From PALSA-612 sp964595575 (GTDB lineage: Bacteria; Actinomycetota; Thermoleophilia; Gaiellales; Gaiellaceae), in contig CAZQRA010000035.1 of NCBI GenBank assembly GCA_964595575.1, forward strand, positions 1-27,666: DNA of 27,666 nucleotides. Reading direction: 5' to 3'. This document shows, in pieces, positions 1 to 7,793 of the stretch. Within the stretch, counting starts at the first letter, position 1, and each line of letters opens with the position of its first letter. The position numbers and the translations under genes were made by a program. The notes below the pieces were generated by a model, which was not told the DNA's origin, searched no databases, and worked only from the letters and a program-made list of their open reading frames with translations.

Positions 1-1035
1 GTGGTCGCCTTCGCCCTCGCCTTCGCCGTCATCACCTTCTTGCACGTGGTCGTGGGGGAGCTCGTCCCCAAGGGCATCGCCCTCGCCTACGCCGACCGGG
101 TGGCGCTGGCGGTAGCGGCGCCGGTGGGGGCCTTCTTCCTCGTCTTCCACCCCGTCATCTGGGTGCTGCAGCGGGCGACGGAGGTCGCCCTGCGCGGCCT
201 CGGCCTACAGGTGCCGCGGGGCGAGCTGGGCGTGCTCTCGGAGGCCGAGCTCAAGATGCTGCTCAGCCGCTCCAGCGAGGAAGGGGAGATCGAGCATGAG
301 GAGCGGGAGATGCTCTACAAGGTGTTCGACTTCGCCGACAAGGAGGTGGCCGACGTCATGGTGCCGCGGCCGGAGGTGGTGGCGCTATCGATCGACCTTC
401 CGCCCGCGGAGTGCCTGAAGGCGGCCATGGAGGCCCCCTTCACCCGCTACCCGGTCTACCGCGGCACCCTCGACGACATCGTGGGCATCCTCCACGTCCG
501 CGACCTCTTCCGGGAGGCAAACCGGGTGGGCGGAATCGACAAGGTGGAGATCGCCGCCCTCGTCCGCCCCGCCCACATCGTCCCCGAGACGAAGGACCTG
601 GCGGCCCTCCTCCATGACTTCCGTCGCACCAAGGAGCACATGGCCATCGTGGTCGACGAGTACGGGGCGATGGAGGGGATCGTGACCCTAGAGGACCTGC
701 TGGAGGAGATCGTGGGGGAGATCGAGGACGAGTTCGACCTCCCCGACGAGTCGGTGGAGCAGGTGGAGGAAGGGAGGGTACGGGTGGACGGCACCTTCCC
801 CATCGACGACTTCAACGAGCAGTTCGGGGTAGCTATCCCGGTCGAGGACTACCACACCCTGGCCGGGTTCGTGTTCGGCCTCCTGGGCCGGGCGCCCGAG
901 CCCGGCGACCAGGTGGAGCACGACGGCCTCCGCTTCACCGTGCTCGATGTGGAGGGCTCCCGTATCGAGCGGCTGGAGGTGGAGCTGGGAGGCGATGCCC
1001 AGGAGACGCACGCGGCAGCGACGGAGGCCGACTGA
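1..1035 (+). CDS. CNNM/CBS-pair/CorC-type membrane protein (hemolysin C family), 5' partial
   Basis: The product is a membrane protein of the CNNM-CBS-CorC family, usually linked to Mg/Co efflux or ion homeostasis. The visible 344 residues start inside the CNNM transmembrane domain, with hydrophobic segments at about 1-20 and 36-57 and the conserved GELVPKGIAL at 19-28. A CBS pair follows at about 110-240, including MVPRPEVVAL and the second-repeat VVDEYGAMEGIVTLEDLLEE. The C-terminal CorC_HlyC domain lies at about 250-330. Full-length members have about 420-440 residues, so roughly 80-100 N-terminal residues are missing off the window edge, and the GTG at base 1 is probably not the start. 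The next gene begins 17 nt after its stop but has its own -10-like box. The family call is firm; the transported ion is unknown. Confidence 0.9.
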   Translation: MVAFALAFAVITFLHVVVGELVPKGIALAYADRVALAVAAPVGAFFLVFHPVIWVLQRATEVALRGLGLQVPRGELGVLSEAELKMLLSRSSEEGEIEHEEREMLYKVFDFADKEVADVMVPRPEVVALSIDLPPAECLKAAMEAPFTRYPVYRGTLDDIVGILHVRDLFREANRVGGIDKVEIAALVRPAHIVPETKDLAALLHDFRRTKEHMAIVVDEYGAMEGIVTLEDLLEEIVGEIEDEFDLPDESVEQVEEGRVRVDGTFPIDDFNEQFGVAIPVEDYHTLAGFVFGLLGRAPEPGDQVEHDGLRFTVLDVEGSRIERLEVELGGDAQETHAAATEAD

Positions 1036-1039
1036 CGGC

Positions 1040-1045
1040 TAGGCT
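1040..1045 (+). promoter_or_regulatory. -10-like TAGGCT, leaderless start of ctaA
   Basis: TAGGCT lies 7 nt before the GTG start of the heme A synthase gene, and no Shine-Dalgarno sequence precedes that start. The spacing would put the first transcribed base at or next to the start codon. It fits a pattern repeated across the window. Confidence 0.35.
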
Positions 1046-1052
1046 GCGGCCG

Positions 1053-2033
1053 GTGCGCGCGCTTCGGGGGCTCTTGGGCGGGAAGGCATCCCCCCGCACG
1101 CTCTTCCGGCTCGCCCTGGCGACGCTGACGGCCCTCTTCGTGGTCGTCACCTCCGGGGCGTTCGTCCGGCTCACGGGATCGGGGCTCGGCTGCGAGAACT
1201 GGCCCCGCTGCGGCGACAAGCCCTACCCCGAGCAGGGCTTCCACGCCTTCGTCGAGTTCGGCAACCGGCTAGTCGCCCTCGTCGGCATCGTCCTCACGCT
1301 CCTCTGCTGGCTCGCCCTCCGGCGAGCTCCCTCCGCGTCCTCCATCGCCCGTCGCAGCGCCTTCGGGGCCTTTCTGGGGGCGGCAGGGCAGATCCCCTTG
1401 GGCGGGGTGACGGTGATCCTCGAGCTCCACCCGCTGGCGGTGATGGCCCACTTCCTGCTCGCCCTGGCTGTGGTGGCGCTGGCCCTGGTCGTGGTCGTCG
1501 AGGCCTGGGGCCAGGCCCGGGGCTGGCGGAGGCCTCCCCTCCCTCCTTCGGTCGTCAAGCTCGCGGCCTGGGCAGGCCTGCCTCTCCTTGCCGCCCTCGT
1601 CGTCACCGGGGCGGTGGCCACCGCCGCCGGGCCCCACTCAGGGAGCGACCGGGCCACGGCCCGGCTGGGCTTGACGGTCACCGACGCCGTCTGGCTGCAC
1701 GTGCGGGTGGCGGCGGTGGCAGGCGCGGCCGTCCTTCTGCTCGGCGTGCCCCTCTTACGGCGCCGGCGGCAGCTCCCGGGGGTCGTGCGCTTGTGGGCAG
1801 GGCTCGTGGCGGCGCTCCTCGCTCAGGCTGCGGTGGGAGAGGTGCAGTACCGGAATGCCCTCCCCTGGGGTCTCGTCCTCGGCCACGTGTTCCTGGCGGC
1901 GACGGCGTGGACCTTGGGGGTGGCCCTTGCCTACGCCCTGGCGCGGACGCCGGCGCCCCTCGTCCAAGAAGGGGCTGGGGAGAGGGCGTCCGAGGATAGC
2001 CTCCTAGAGCCTGTCTCTCAGAAGGTGCCGTAG
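1053..2033 (+). CDS. ctaA: Heme A synthase (COX15/CtaA family)
   Basis: Heme A synthase oxidises the C8 methyl of heme O to make heme A for aa3-type cytochrome oxidase, and acts in the membrane. The 326-residue product has about eight hydrophobic segments. The N-terminal signature FVRLTGSGLGCENWPRC carries the conserved cysteine pair in the first external loop. EFGNRLVAL follows where many homologues have a histidine; this Asn form is, as I recall, normal in actinobacterial CtaA. Later family features are the His in HPLAVMAHF, the ATAAGPHSGSD loop and the second-half motif GEVQYRNALPWGLVLGHV with its heme-ligand His. The GTG start is chosen because it precedes the first membrane segment and sits 7 nt after a -10-like box. 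The 3' end overlaps the convergent RraA-family gene by 16 nt. Presence of the gene implies aerobic respiration. Confidence 0.92.
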   Translation: MRALRGLLGGKASPRTLFRLALATLTALFVVVTSGAFVRLTGSGLGCENWPRCGDKPYPEQGFHAFVEFGNRLVALVGIVLTLLCWLALRRAPSASSIARRSAFGAFLGAAGQIPLGGVTVILELHPLAVMAHFLLALAVVALALVVVVEAWGQARGWRRPPLPPSVVKLAAWAGLPLLAALVVTGAVATAAGPHSGSDRATARLGLTVTDAVWLHVRVAAVAGAAVLLLGVPLLRRRRQLPGVVRLWAGLVAALLAQAAVGEVQYRNALPWGLVLGHVFLAATAWTLGVALAYALARTPAPLVQEGAGERASEDSLLEPVSQKVP

Positions 2034-2692
2034 GTCTCGTAAGCCTCGAGGGGCAGCATCCCCTCGCCCACCGCCCGCCGCACGGCGCTCTCGGTGGCCA
2101 CCACCGCCTCCGCCTCCTCCAGGACGCGGGCGACGAGGGCGGCGGGCACGACGACCACGCCGTCCTCGTCTCCGACCACGTAGTCGCCCGGGGCGACGCG
2201 GACGCCGCCCACGGTGACCGTGACGTCGCCGTAGGCGACCACCTCCCACCGCCGGGTGCAGTCTTGGGGAGTCACGTGCCGGCAGAACACGGGGTAGTCC
2301 TGGCGGAGGATGTATGCCACGTCCCGGCAGCCTCCGTCGATGACGGCTCCCGCGCAGCCCCTGGCCTTGAGGGAGGTGACCGAGAGCTCGCCCAGGTGGG
2401 CAGAGGAGCAGTCGTGCGTCTGGTAGACGGCCACGTGCCCGGGGGGGATGGCCCCCAGCATGGCCAGGGTCTTGCGGATCGAGGCGTCGTAGTCTGCCCC
2501 CGGCCTGGGGCGGCCCTCGACCGGGTAGGCAGGCCCGGCCACCCGCATGCCTTGCCTGAGCGGCCGAAGCTGCGGGGGAAGCGTCTGCTGCATGTACCCG
2601 AGACGGTCGAGGACGTCGACGATGGCCCCCGTGTAGAGGGCCGAGAAGCGGCGGGCGAGCTCGCTCGCCTCGGGCGACGGAGAAAGAGCCAC
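2018..2692 (-). CDS. RraA-fold protein (HMG/CHA aldolase or demethylmenaquinone methyltransferase-like family)
   Basis: The 224-residue product belongs to the RraA-like fold, which includes RNase E inhibitor RraA and class II pyruvate-type aldolases such as 4-hydroxy-4-methyl-2-oxoglutarate aldolase. Family features are the N-terminal SALYTGAIVDVLDRLG, the central GAIPPGHVAVYQTH, and GAVIDGGCRDVAYI with the conserved Asp/Arg pair that binds metal and substrate in the aldolases. A late GDYVVGDEDGVVVVP follows. The context is a sugar-acid cluster with a DHDPS-type aldolase gene starting 58 nt away in the other direction. This favours an aldolase or decarboxylase on a keto acid over RNase E control, which the sequence alone cannot establish. 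The GTG start lies 9 nt from a TAGTCT box without an SD. Confidence 0.85.
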   Translation of the reverse strand: MALSPSPEASELARRFSALYTGAIVDVLDRLGYMQQTLPPQLRPLRQGMRVAGPAYPVEGRPRPGADYDASIRKTLAMLGAIPPGHVAVYQTHDCSSAHLGELSVTSLKARGCAGAVIDGGCRDVAYILRQDYPVFCRHVTPQDCTRRWEVVAYGDVTVTVGGVRVAPGDYVVGDEDGVVVVPAALVARVLEEAEAVVATESAVRRAVGEGMLPLEAYETYGTF

Positions 2693-2701
2693 GGCGCCAA
2701 T

Positions 2702-2707
2702 AGACTA
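2702..2707 (-). promoter_or_regulatory. -10-like TAGTCT for the RraA-family gene, overlapping a plus-strand TAGACT
   Basis: On the minus strand TAGTCT lies 9 nt before the GTG start of the RraA-family gene, consistent with a leaderless or nearly leaderless transcript. On the plus strand the same bases, shifted by one, read TAGACT (2701-2706), 44 nt before the aldolase gene start. The two divergent genes may therefore use overlapping -10 boxes. Confidence 0.35.
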
Positions 2708-2750
2708 CGCGGGTGACGGCGAGCCCGCTTCGGAGCCGCAGGCGCGAGGG

Positions 2751-3530
2751 ATGAGCTCTCCCCAGGTCATCGTCGCCCTCCTCACGCCCTTCGACGCGAG
2801 CGGAGGGATCGACGCCGACGCCCTCGCTCGGCACGTCTCCTTCCTCATCGAGGCGGGGGTCGACGGTCTCATGCCCTGCGGGACGACCGGAGAGGGTGTG
2901 CTCCTGGACGAGGAGGAGGTGGTAGAGACGGTCGCGGCCACGGTCGCCGCCGCCGGAGGACGGGCCCGGGTCATCGCCCACGTAGGGCGGGCGGCCACCG
3001 AGGCCACGGCCCGCCTGGCTCGCCGAGCCTTGGCCGAGGGGGCAGACGCGGTGTCGGCCCTGGTGCCCTTCTTCTACTCGTACACCGACGCCCAGGTCGT
3101 TCGCCACTTCCGGGTCCTCATCGATCGCGTGGAGGGAGCGCCTGTCTACGCCTACTCCATCCCCGGCAGGGCGGGGAACGACCTCTCCCCGGCCGCCGCC
3201 CTCGAGCTGGCGGCGTACGGGCTGGCCGGGGTCAAGGACTCGACGAAGTCGTGGGAGCGCCACCTCGAGTACCTGGGCTTGGGCCTGCCCGTGCTCGTCG
3301 GCACCGACGCCTTCGTGCTCGACTCCTTTCGGGCGGGCTCGGCCGGCTGCGTCTCGGCCCTCGCCAACGCCCGTCCCGACCTCCTTTGCGCCCTGCGCGA
3401 CGGGGCCGGCGAGGAGGCTCAAGCCGAGATCCTGCGCCTCCGCGAAGCGCTCCCCCTGCAGGCCCTCAAGGCGGCGGTGGCCGAGCGCGTCCCCGGCTAC
3501 CCCCTCGCCTACCGGCTTCCCTTGGGATGA
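2751..3530 (+). CDS. Dihydrodipicolinate synthase/N-acetylneuraminate lyase superfamily aldolase (KDG aldolase-like)
   Basis: This is a TIM-barrel class I aldolase that forms a Schiff base with pyruvate. Visible signatures are the N-terminal ALLTPFDASGGID, the pyruvate carboxylate-binding GTTGE at 44-48, the catalytic-type Tyr135 in YSIP and the Schiff-base Lys162 in GVKDSTKSW. VGTDAFVL and the GCVSALANARPDL stretch follow. The 259 residues are some 30 fewer than the usual 290-300, the shortening lying in the C-terminal helices. The product is coupled to a PfkB kinase by a 4-nt ATGA overlap and sits in a sugar cluster. A role on 2-keto-3-deoxy sugar acids is therefore more likely than lysine synthesis, but specificity cannot be read from sequence. 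GAGGG lies immediately before the ATG, at tight spacing. Confidence 0.85.
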   Translation: MSSPQVIVALLTPFDASGGIDADALARHVSFLIEAGVDGLMPCGTTGEGVLLDEEEVVETVAATVAAAGGRARVIAHVGRAATEATARLARRALAEGADAVSALVPFFYSYTDAQVVRHFRVLIDRVEGAPVYAYSIPGRAGNDLSPAAALELAAYGLAGVKDSTKSWERHLEYLGLGLPVLVGTDAFVLDSFRAGSAGCVSALANARPDLLCALRDGAGEEAQAEILRLREALPLQALKAAVAERVPGYPLAYRLPLG

Positions 3531-4498
3531 GCGGACGCAGACAGAAGGCGGGAAGGCCCCGCGCCCCGGGTCGGGGGAGCGGAGCGGGGGAGGAGCAGGC
3601 GGGTCGGCCTGCCGTCCTCACGCTGGGCGAGACCATGGCCCTGCTCGACCCGACCGAGGAAGGGGAGCTCGAGCTGGGCATGCGGCTCACCCTGCGCATC
3701 GCCGGGGCCGAGTCGAACTTCGCCGTCGCCCTCGCCCGCCTAGGGGTGTCCGTGAGGTGGGTATCGCGGCTGGGGCGGGATCGCTTCGGGGACCTTATCG
3801 AGAGGACGCTTGCCTCGGAGGGAGTCGACGTCTCCTTCGTCCGCCGCGACGACGCGCCCACCGGCCTCTTCCTCAAGTGGCGGACGAAAGGACGAAGCTA
3901 CGTCGCCTACTACCGGGCGGGGTCGAGCGCCTCCCGGCTGGCACCAGGCGACGTTCCCGACCAGGCCCTGGAGGGCGCCCGCCTCGTCCACCTGACCGGT
4001 ATCACCATGGCCCTCTCGGAGACGGCCTGCGCCCTCGTTCTCGAGGTAGCCCGCCGAGCCAAGGAGCGAGGGGCGATCGTCCTCTTCGATCCCAACTTCC
4101 GGCCCGCCCTGCCCGATACCCCCCAAGCCGCCGCTCGCCGCCAGCGCCCCGTCCTCCCCTACGTGGACTGGTACCTCTGCGGGGGCGAGGAGGCCCGCCT
4201 GCTTTGGGGCGAGGAGCCGATCCCGGTGCCGAGCGTCGTCCGCCTGGGCGAGCGGGGTGCGCTCGTCCAGGGCGAGCTCGTCCCTCCGCCTCGCCTGGCC
4301 GAGGTCGTGGACGAGATCGGCGCCGGCGATGCCTTCGCCGCCGGCTTCGCCTACGGCCTCCTCCAGGGCTGGCCGCCCCGGGCCTGCGCCCACGCCGGGA
4401 ACGTGCTTGCCGCCTACGCGCTGCGCGGTACCGGGGACTGGGAGACGGCCCCGTACCGGGCCCAGGTGGAGGCCGAGCTTCGGGGAGCGCTGCCCTAG
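3527..4498 (+). CDS. PfkB/ribokinase-family sugar kinase (2-dehydro-3-deoxygluconate kinase-like)
   Basis: The product is a PfkB carbohydrate kinase that phosphorylates a sugar or keto-sugar acid with ATP; next to an aldolase, KDG kinase is the likeliest role. Visible features are LTLGETMALLDP, the substrate-lid motif AGAESNFAVALARLG, and DEIGAGDAFAAGF with the catalytic Asp in GAGD. The start is set by the ATGA overlap with the aldolase stop; no other ATG, GTG or TTG occurs before the Met inside ETMALL. This gives a basic, low-complexity N-terminal extension of about 28 residues. Between LCGGEEARLLWGEEP and VVRLGERGALV only about six residues remain where family members usually have a helix of some 20, suggesting an in-frame deletion. 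Activity is therefore uncertain. Confidence 0.85.
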   Translation: MSGRRQKAGRPRAPGRGSGAGEEQAGRPAVLTLGETMALLDPTEEGELELGMRLTLRIAGAESNFAVALARLGVSVRWVSRLGRDRFGDLIERTLASEGVDVSFVRRDDAPTGLFLKWRTKGRSYVAYYRAGSSASRLAPGDVPDQALEGARLVHLTGITMALSETACALVLEVARRAKERGAIVLFDPNFRPALPDTPQAAARRQRPVLPYVDWYLCGGEEARLLWGEEPIPVPSVVRLGERGALVQGELVPPPRLAEVVDEIGAGDAFAAGFAYGLLQGWPPRACAHAGNVLAAYALRGTGDWETAPYRAQVEAELRGALP

Positions 4499-4585
4499 CT
4501 CCGAGCAGGTGCCGTCGTCGAGGGCCCGGGCCGCGCGCTCGCGTGCGGCCTCGATCTCGGCCTTCGTCAGCCCCGCCGAGCTCAA
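4499..4585 (-). pseudogene. Possible truncated ORF with TTG start coupled to the Gfo/Idh gene
   Basis: On the minus strand the stop of the Gfo/Idh gene reads TTGA, so a TTG at 4585 can start a new frame by a 4-nt overlap, the same geometry as the GTGA junction at the upstream end of that gene. The frame reads MSSAGLTKAEIEAAR followed by ERAARALDDGTCSEL, a plausible helical N-terminus with GC-rich third positions. After about 30 codons it runs into the antisense of the PfkB kinase gene and loses protein-like character. I read it as the surviving start of a third gene of this minus-strand operon, cut off at the end of the kinase gene. I cannot assign a family, and it could be chance. Confidence 0.3.
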
Positions 4586-5700
4586 CGGTAGTCGATCTCC
4601 ACCCGGCGGCCGCTTTGGCTCGAGCGGAGGAGGGCGTCGCACACCTCGGCCGCCCGATAGCCGTCCTCGAAGGTGGCCCCGTGCGGCCCGACCTGGCCGT
4701 CCTCGGCGATGGCCCGCAGGAGGTGGTGAATCTCGTGGACGAAGGTGTGCTCCCAGCCGATGACGTGCCCGGGCGGCCACCACCAGGACCAGAAGGGGTG
4801 GTCGGCCTCCGAGACGAGCACGGTCTTGAAGCCGCGAGCTCGGTCGTCGTCGGCCCGGAACACCTCGAGCTCGTTGAGCCTTTCCAAGTCGAAGGCGAGG
4901 GAAGCCTTGGCGCCGTTCACCTCGAAGCGGAGGGCGTTCCGCCGGCCCAGGGCGAGCCGAGTGGCCTCGATGGTTCCCACCGCCCCACCGGAGAACTCCA
5001 CTGTCGCGTGGACGGAGTCGTCCACCCGGCGGCCGGGAACGAAGGTCTTGACCACTGCCGACACCGCCTCGATCTCGCCCACGAGGTAGCGGGCGAGGTC
5101 GACGACGTGGGAGGCGAGGTCGCCGATGGCCCCGGTCCCGGCTTGGGCGGGATCGAACCGCCAGGTGGCGAGCGTGGGGTCGTCGCCCCAGTCCTGGAGG
5201 TAGGCGGCTCGGAAGTGGCGGATCTCGCCTAGCTCCCCGGCCTCGATCATCTCCCAGGCCAGCCGCACGGCGGGCACGAACCGGTAGTTGAAGGCGCACA
5301 TGTGCTTGACGCCCGCTGCCTCCACCTTCCGCCAGATCTCGTAGCTCTCCTCGGCGTCCCGCCCCAGCGGCTTCTCGCAGAGGACGTGCTTTCCCGCCTG
5401 GGCGGCGGCGATGGTGGGCTCGGCGTGGACGTGGTTGGGCCCGCCGTTGTCGAAGAGGCCGATGGCCGGGTCGGACACGAGGTCGCGCCAGTCTGTGGTC
5501 CAGCGCTCGTAGCCGTAGCGGCGGGCGGCCTCGGCCACGGCCTGCTCGTCCCGGCCGGCGATGGCCACCAGGCGGGGCAGAAGTGGGGGCGGCCAAGCCA
5601 TGGTGGCGACCTTGTGGAAGGCGTTGGAGTGGGCCTTGCCCATGAAGGCGTAGCCGAGCATGCCTACCCCGATCTCGGGGATCGCAGGCGAGGCGCTCAC
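4582..5700 (-). CDS. Gfo/Idh/MocA-family oxidoreductase
   Basis: This NAD(P)-dependent dehydrogenase family acts on sugars, inositols or amino-sugar derivatives. The 372-residue product has the N-terminal Rossmann motif GVGMLGYAFMGKAHSNAF (11-28), NGGPNHVHAEPTIAAAQAGK, and the family lysine in CEKPLG (Lys110). The C-terminal domain has GAIGDLASHVVDLARYL, holding the Asp/His often used in catalysis. A longer open frame exists, but the start is placed at GTG 5700 because it overlaps the stop of the upstream isomerase gene by 4 nt (GTGA) and the Rossmann strand begins soon after. The pair forms an operon; dehydrogenase plus AP-endonuclease-2-type isomerase is a common pairing in inositol or sugar catabolism. 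Substrate unknown. Confidence 0.9.
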   Translation of the reverse strand: MSASPAIPEIGVGMLGYAFMGKAHSNAFHKVATMAWPPPLLPRLVAIAGRDEQAVAEAARRYGYERWTTDWRDLVSDPAIGLFDNGGPNHVHAEPTIAAAQAGKHVLCEKPLGRDAEESYEIWRKVEAAGVKHMCAFNYRFVPAVRLAWEMIEAGELGEIRHFRAAYLQDWGDDPTLATWRFDPAQAGTGAIGDLASHVVDLARYLVGEIEAVSAVVKTFVPGRRVDDSVHATVEFSGGAVGTIEATRLALGRRNALRFEVNGAKASLAFDLERLNELEVFRADDDRARGFKTVLVSEADHPFWSWWWPPGHVIGWEHTFVHEIHHLLRAIAEDGQVGPHGATFEDGYRAAEVCDALLRSSQSGRRVEIDYR

Positions 5701-6701
5701 CGCCTCTCCCTCTGCATGGCGGCGTCGAAGGCGACCGCGGACGGCTCGAAGTCGATCCGCCGCACGAACGCGAGGGCATCCCGGGCGCCCCACTCCCGAT
5801 CCATACCCGAGTCCTCCCACTCGATGGAGAGGGGGCCCCGGTAGCCGATCCGGTTCAGGGCCCGTAGTAGGCTCTCGAAGTCGACGTCGCCGTGCCCTGG
5901 CGAGACGAAGTCCCATCCGCGCTCCTCCTCCCCGAAGTTGAGGTGGGAGCAGAGGATCGAGCGCCGCCCGTCCAGCCGCTTGCGCGCGTCCTTGACGTGG
6001 ACGTGGTAGATGCGGTCGGCGAACTCCAGGCAGAAGGCGGCGGGGTCGAGGTGCTGGTGGACGAGGTGACTGGGGTCGAGGTTGATGCCGAAGCCGGGGC
6101 GGTAGCCCATGGCGGCCAGGGTCTTGCGGGTGGTGACGAAGTCGTAGGCGATCTCGGTAGGGTGGACCTCCAGGCCGAAGCGCACCCCCTCGCTCTCGAA
6201 GACATCGAGGATCGGTCCCCAGCGCTCCGCCACCTCCTGGTAGCCGCGCTCGATCCGGTCGAAGTCGTTGGGGGGGAAGGAGTAGAGGAGGTGCCAGATG
6301 GGCGAGCCGGTGAACCCGTTCACCTGGGTGACGCCGAGGGCGGCGGCGGCTCGAGCAGTGTCCTTCATCCGCTCGGCTGCCCGCCGGCGGACGCCCTCGG
6401 GATCGCCGTCGCCCCAGATCTCAGGGGGCAGGATGGCTCGGTGGCGCTCGTCGATGGGGTCGCACACGGCCTGGCCGACGAGGTGGGCGCCGAGGGCGAA
6501 GACGCTCAAGGTGTTCCGCTCCAGGATCTCGCGCACGCGGCGCACGTAGCCCGCGTCGGCGAGCGCCCGATCGACCTGGAAGTGATCGCCCCAGCAGGCG
6601 AGCTCGAGCCCGTCGAAGCCCCACTCGCCGGCCCTGCGGGCGAGCTCCTCGAGCGGCATGTCGGCCCATTGGCCGGTGAACAGGGTGACCGGTCGTGCCA
6701 T
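5697..6701 (-). CDS. Sugar phosphate isomerase/epimerase (xylose isomerase-like TIM barrel, AP_endonuc_2 family)
   Basis: The 334-residue product is a TIM-barrel isomerase or epimerase of the IolE/IolI/AP-endonuclease-2 group, using a divalent metal. Likely metal ligands are the Glu in FGLEVHPTEIAYDF, the Asp and His in NLDPSHLVHQ, the histidines of HVHVKDA and the Glu in LSIEWEDSGMD. The N-terminus VTLFTGQWADMPLEELARRA is typical of the first barrel strand and helix. A strong Shine-Dalgarno (GGAGAGG) precedes the ATG, unlike the many leaderless genes here. It is first in an operon with the Gfo/Idh gene and diverges from the second isomerase gene across 87 nt. The substrate is unknown, with inositol-type or rare sugars the best guess. 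Confidence 0.88.
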   Translation of the reverse strand: MARPVTLFTGQWADMPLEELARRAGEWGFDGLELACWGDHFQVDRALADAGYVRRVREILERNTLSVFALGAHLVGQAVCDPIDERHRAILPPEIWGDGDPEGVRRRAAERMKDTARAAAALGVTQVNGFTGSPIWHLLYSFPPNDFDRIERGYQEVAERWGPILDVFESEGVRFGLEVHPTEIAYDFVTTRKTLAAMGYRPGFGINLDPSHLVHQHLDPAAFCLEFADRIYHVHVKDARKRLDGRRSILCSHLNFGEEERGWDFVSPGHGDVDFESLLRALNRIGYRGPLSIEWEDSGMDREWGARDALAFVRRIDFEPSAVAFDAAMQRERR

Positions 6702-6788
6702 CGCTTCCTCTCCTTCCCTTCCTCTTCGGTGATACTACGCCGCTCCCTTGCGACGCGCGAGGGCCGAATCGACCTCGGGAGGATGGAG
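6702..6788. promoter_or_regulatory. Divergent promoter region between the two isomerase genes
   Basis: These 87 nt separate two divergent catabolic genes and must hold both promoters. On the minus strand TAGTAT (6732-6737) is a good -10 candidate, about 30 nt before the ATG with a Shine-Dalgarno between. On the plus strand the nearly coincident GATACT (6731-6736) is a weaker -10. No convincing -35 or operator dyad was found. Confidence 0.35.
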
Positions 6789-7793
6789 ATGAAGACGTCC
6801 CTGGGTATCTGGGCGCTTGGCCCCATGGTCACCCGGTTCGTGCCCGGCGGCTACCAGCCTCGGTGGGCGGGAGAGACGACGGCCGAGCGGGTGCGGCGGG
6901 CGGTGGCAGGGCTGGGCGACCTGATCGACGGGTACGAGTTCCACTACCCCCAAGAGCTCCACGAGGGAAACGTGGAGGAGGTCCTCGAGGCCCTCCAGGG
7001 TCACGACGTGTACTGCGTCGCCAGCGGGCTCCACCTCGACCCTCGCTTCGGCCGCGGCGGCCTCATCAACCCTGACCCCGAGGTACGGACGGAGGCGCTC
7101 CGCATCGCCCTCGCCGGCGCCGACTTGGCGGGTCGCCTGGGCGCGCACATGATCGTGTGGCCCGGGATCGAGGGCTACAACTACCCCTTCCAGACTCCCT
7201 ACCGGGAGAGCTGGGCCTGGTTCGTGGAGGGGATCGGTCAGATCGCCTCCCGCTGCCGGGAGCACGGCGTGCTCCTGCTCCTCGAGCACAAGAACTCCGA
7301 GCCGGCCATGAACATCCTCATGCGCAACGTGGGCATGACCCTCCACGTCATCCACACCCTGCGCGGACAGGGCCTGGACAACATCAAGGTCAACATGGAC
7401 TGGCAGCACCTGATCATGAACGGCGAGAACCTGGCCGAGTACGCGGCCCTGCTCGCCGCCGAGGGCCTGCTCGGCCACCACCACGCCAACTCAGGCTGGG
7501 GCACCTTCGACGACGACAACATGGTGGGCGCCACCAGGTTCATGGAGACGCTGGAGCTGGCGGTGGAGCTGCGCCGCTGCCGCTACGGCGAGCAGGGGGA
7601 GCGCCTCGGCTTCGACCTCTACCCCTACACCGAGGACGCGGTCGAGGCCGTGCGCCGAAGCGTGCTGCAGTGGCGGTTCATCGACGCCATCGCCGCCAGG
7701 ATCGACGACGCCGCCTTGCGCGAGGCCCAGATGCGGAAGGACGCCGTCCGCGCCTACGAGATCGTGTACCGGGCGCTAGGGGCCCCCGACTAG
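6789..7793 (+). CDS. Xylose isomerase-like TIM-barrel sugar isomerase
   Basis: The product probably interconverts an aldose and a ketose, with xylose to xylulose suggested by the nearby xylulokinase gene. It has 334 residues, short against about 390 for classical XylA. Metal-ligand-like motifs are LLLEHKNSEP (Glu), VNMDWQHLIMNGEN (Asp and His), HHHANSGWGTFDDDN and FDLYPYTED. Two ATGs lie 6 nt apart; GGGAGG abuts the first (6783) but stands 6 nt before the second (6789), so the second is chosen. An in-frame stretch open far upstream is antisense to the neighbouring isomerase and not part of the gene. The 3' end overlaps the convergent MBL-fold gene by 18 nt. Family is firm; the exact substrate could also be another pentose or rhamnose-like sugar. 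Confidence 0.85.
   Translation: MKTSLGIWALGPMVTRFVPGGYQPRWAGETTAERVRRAVAGLGDLIDGYEFHYPQELHEGNVEEVLEALQGHDVYCVASGLHLDPRFGRGGLINPDPEVRTEALRIALAGADLAGRLGAHMIVWPGIEGYNYPFQTPYRESWAWFVEGIGQIASRCREHGVLLLLEHKNSEPAMNILMRNVGMTLHVIHTLRGQGLDNIKVNMDWQHLIMNGENLAEYAALLAAEGLLGHHHANSGWGTFDDDNMVGATRFMETLELAVELRRCRYGEQGERLGFDLYPYTEDAVEAVRRSVLQWRFIDAIAARIDDAALREAQMRKDAVRAYEIVYRALGAPD

Noticed and set aside
2004..3422. Long minus-strand open frame (472 codons) across the RraA and aldolase genes
   Set aside because: It is composed of Gly/Arg/Pro-rich translation antisense to the aldolase and out of frame with RraA, with no family motif; it is a GC-skew shadow.
5701..5916. Upstream extension of the Gfo/Idh gene by 72 codons
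   Set aside because: The extension is Arg-rich shadow sequence inside the isomerase gene; the GTGA overlap at 5700 and the Rossmann motif position fix the start.
5892..6788. Upstream extension of the xylose isomerase-like ORF by about 300 codons
   Set aside because: It is antisense to the divergent isomerase gene, and a Shine-Dalgarno precedes ATG 6789.
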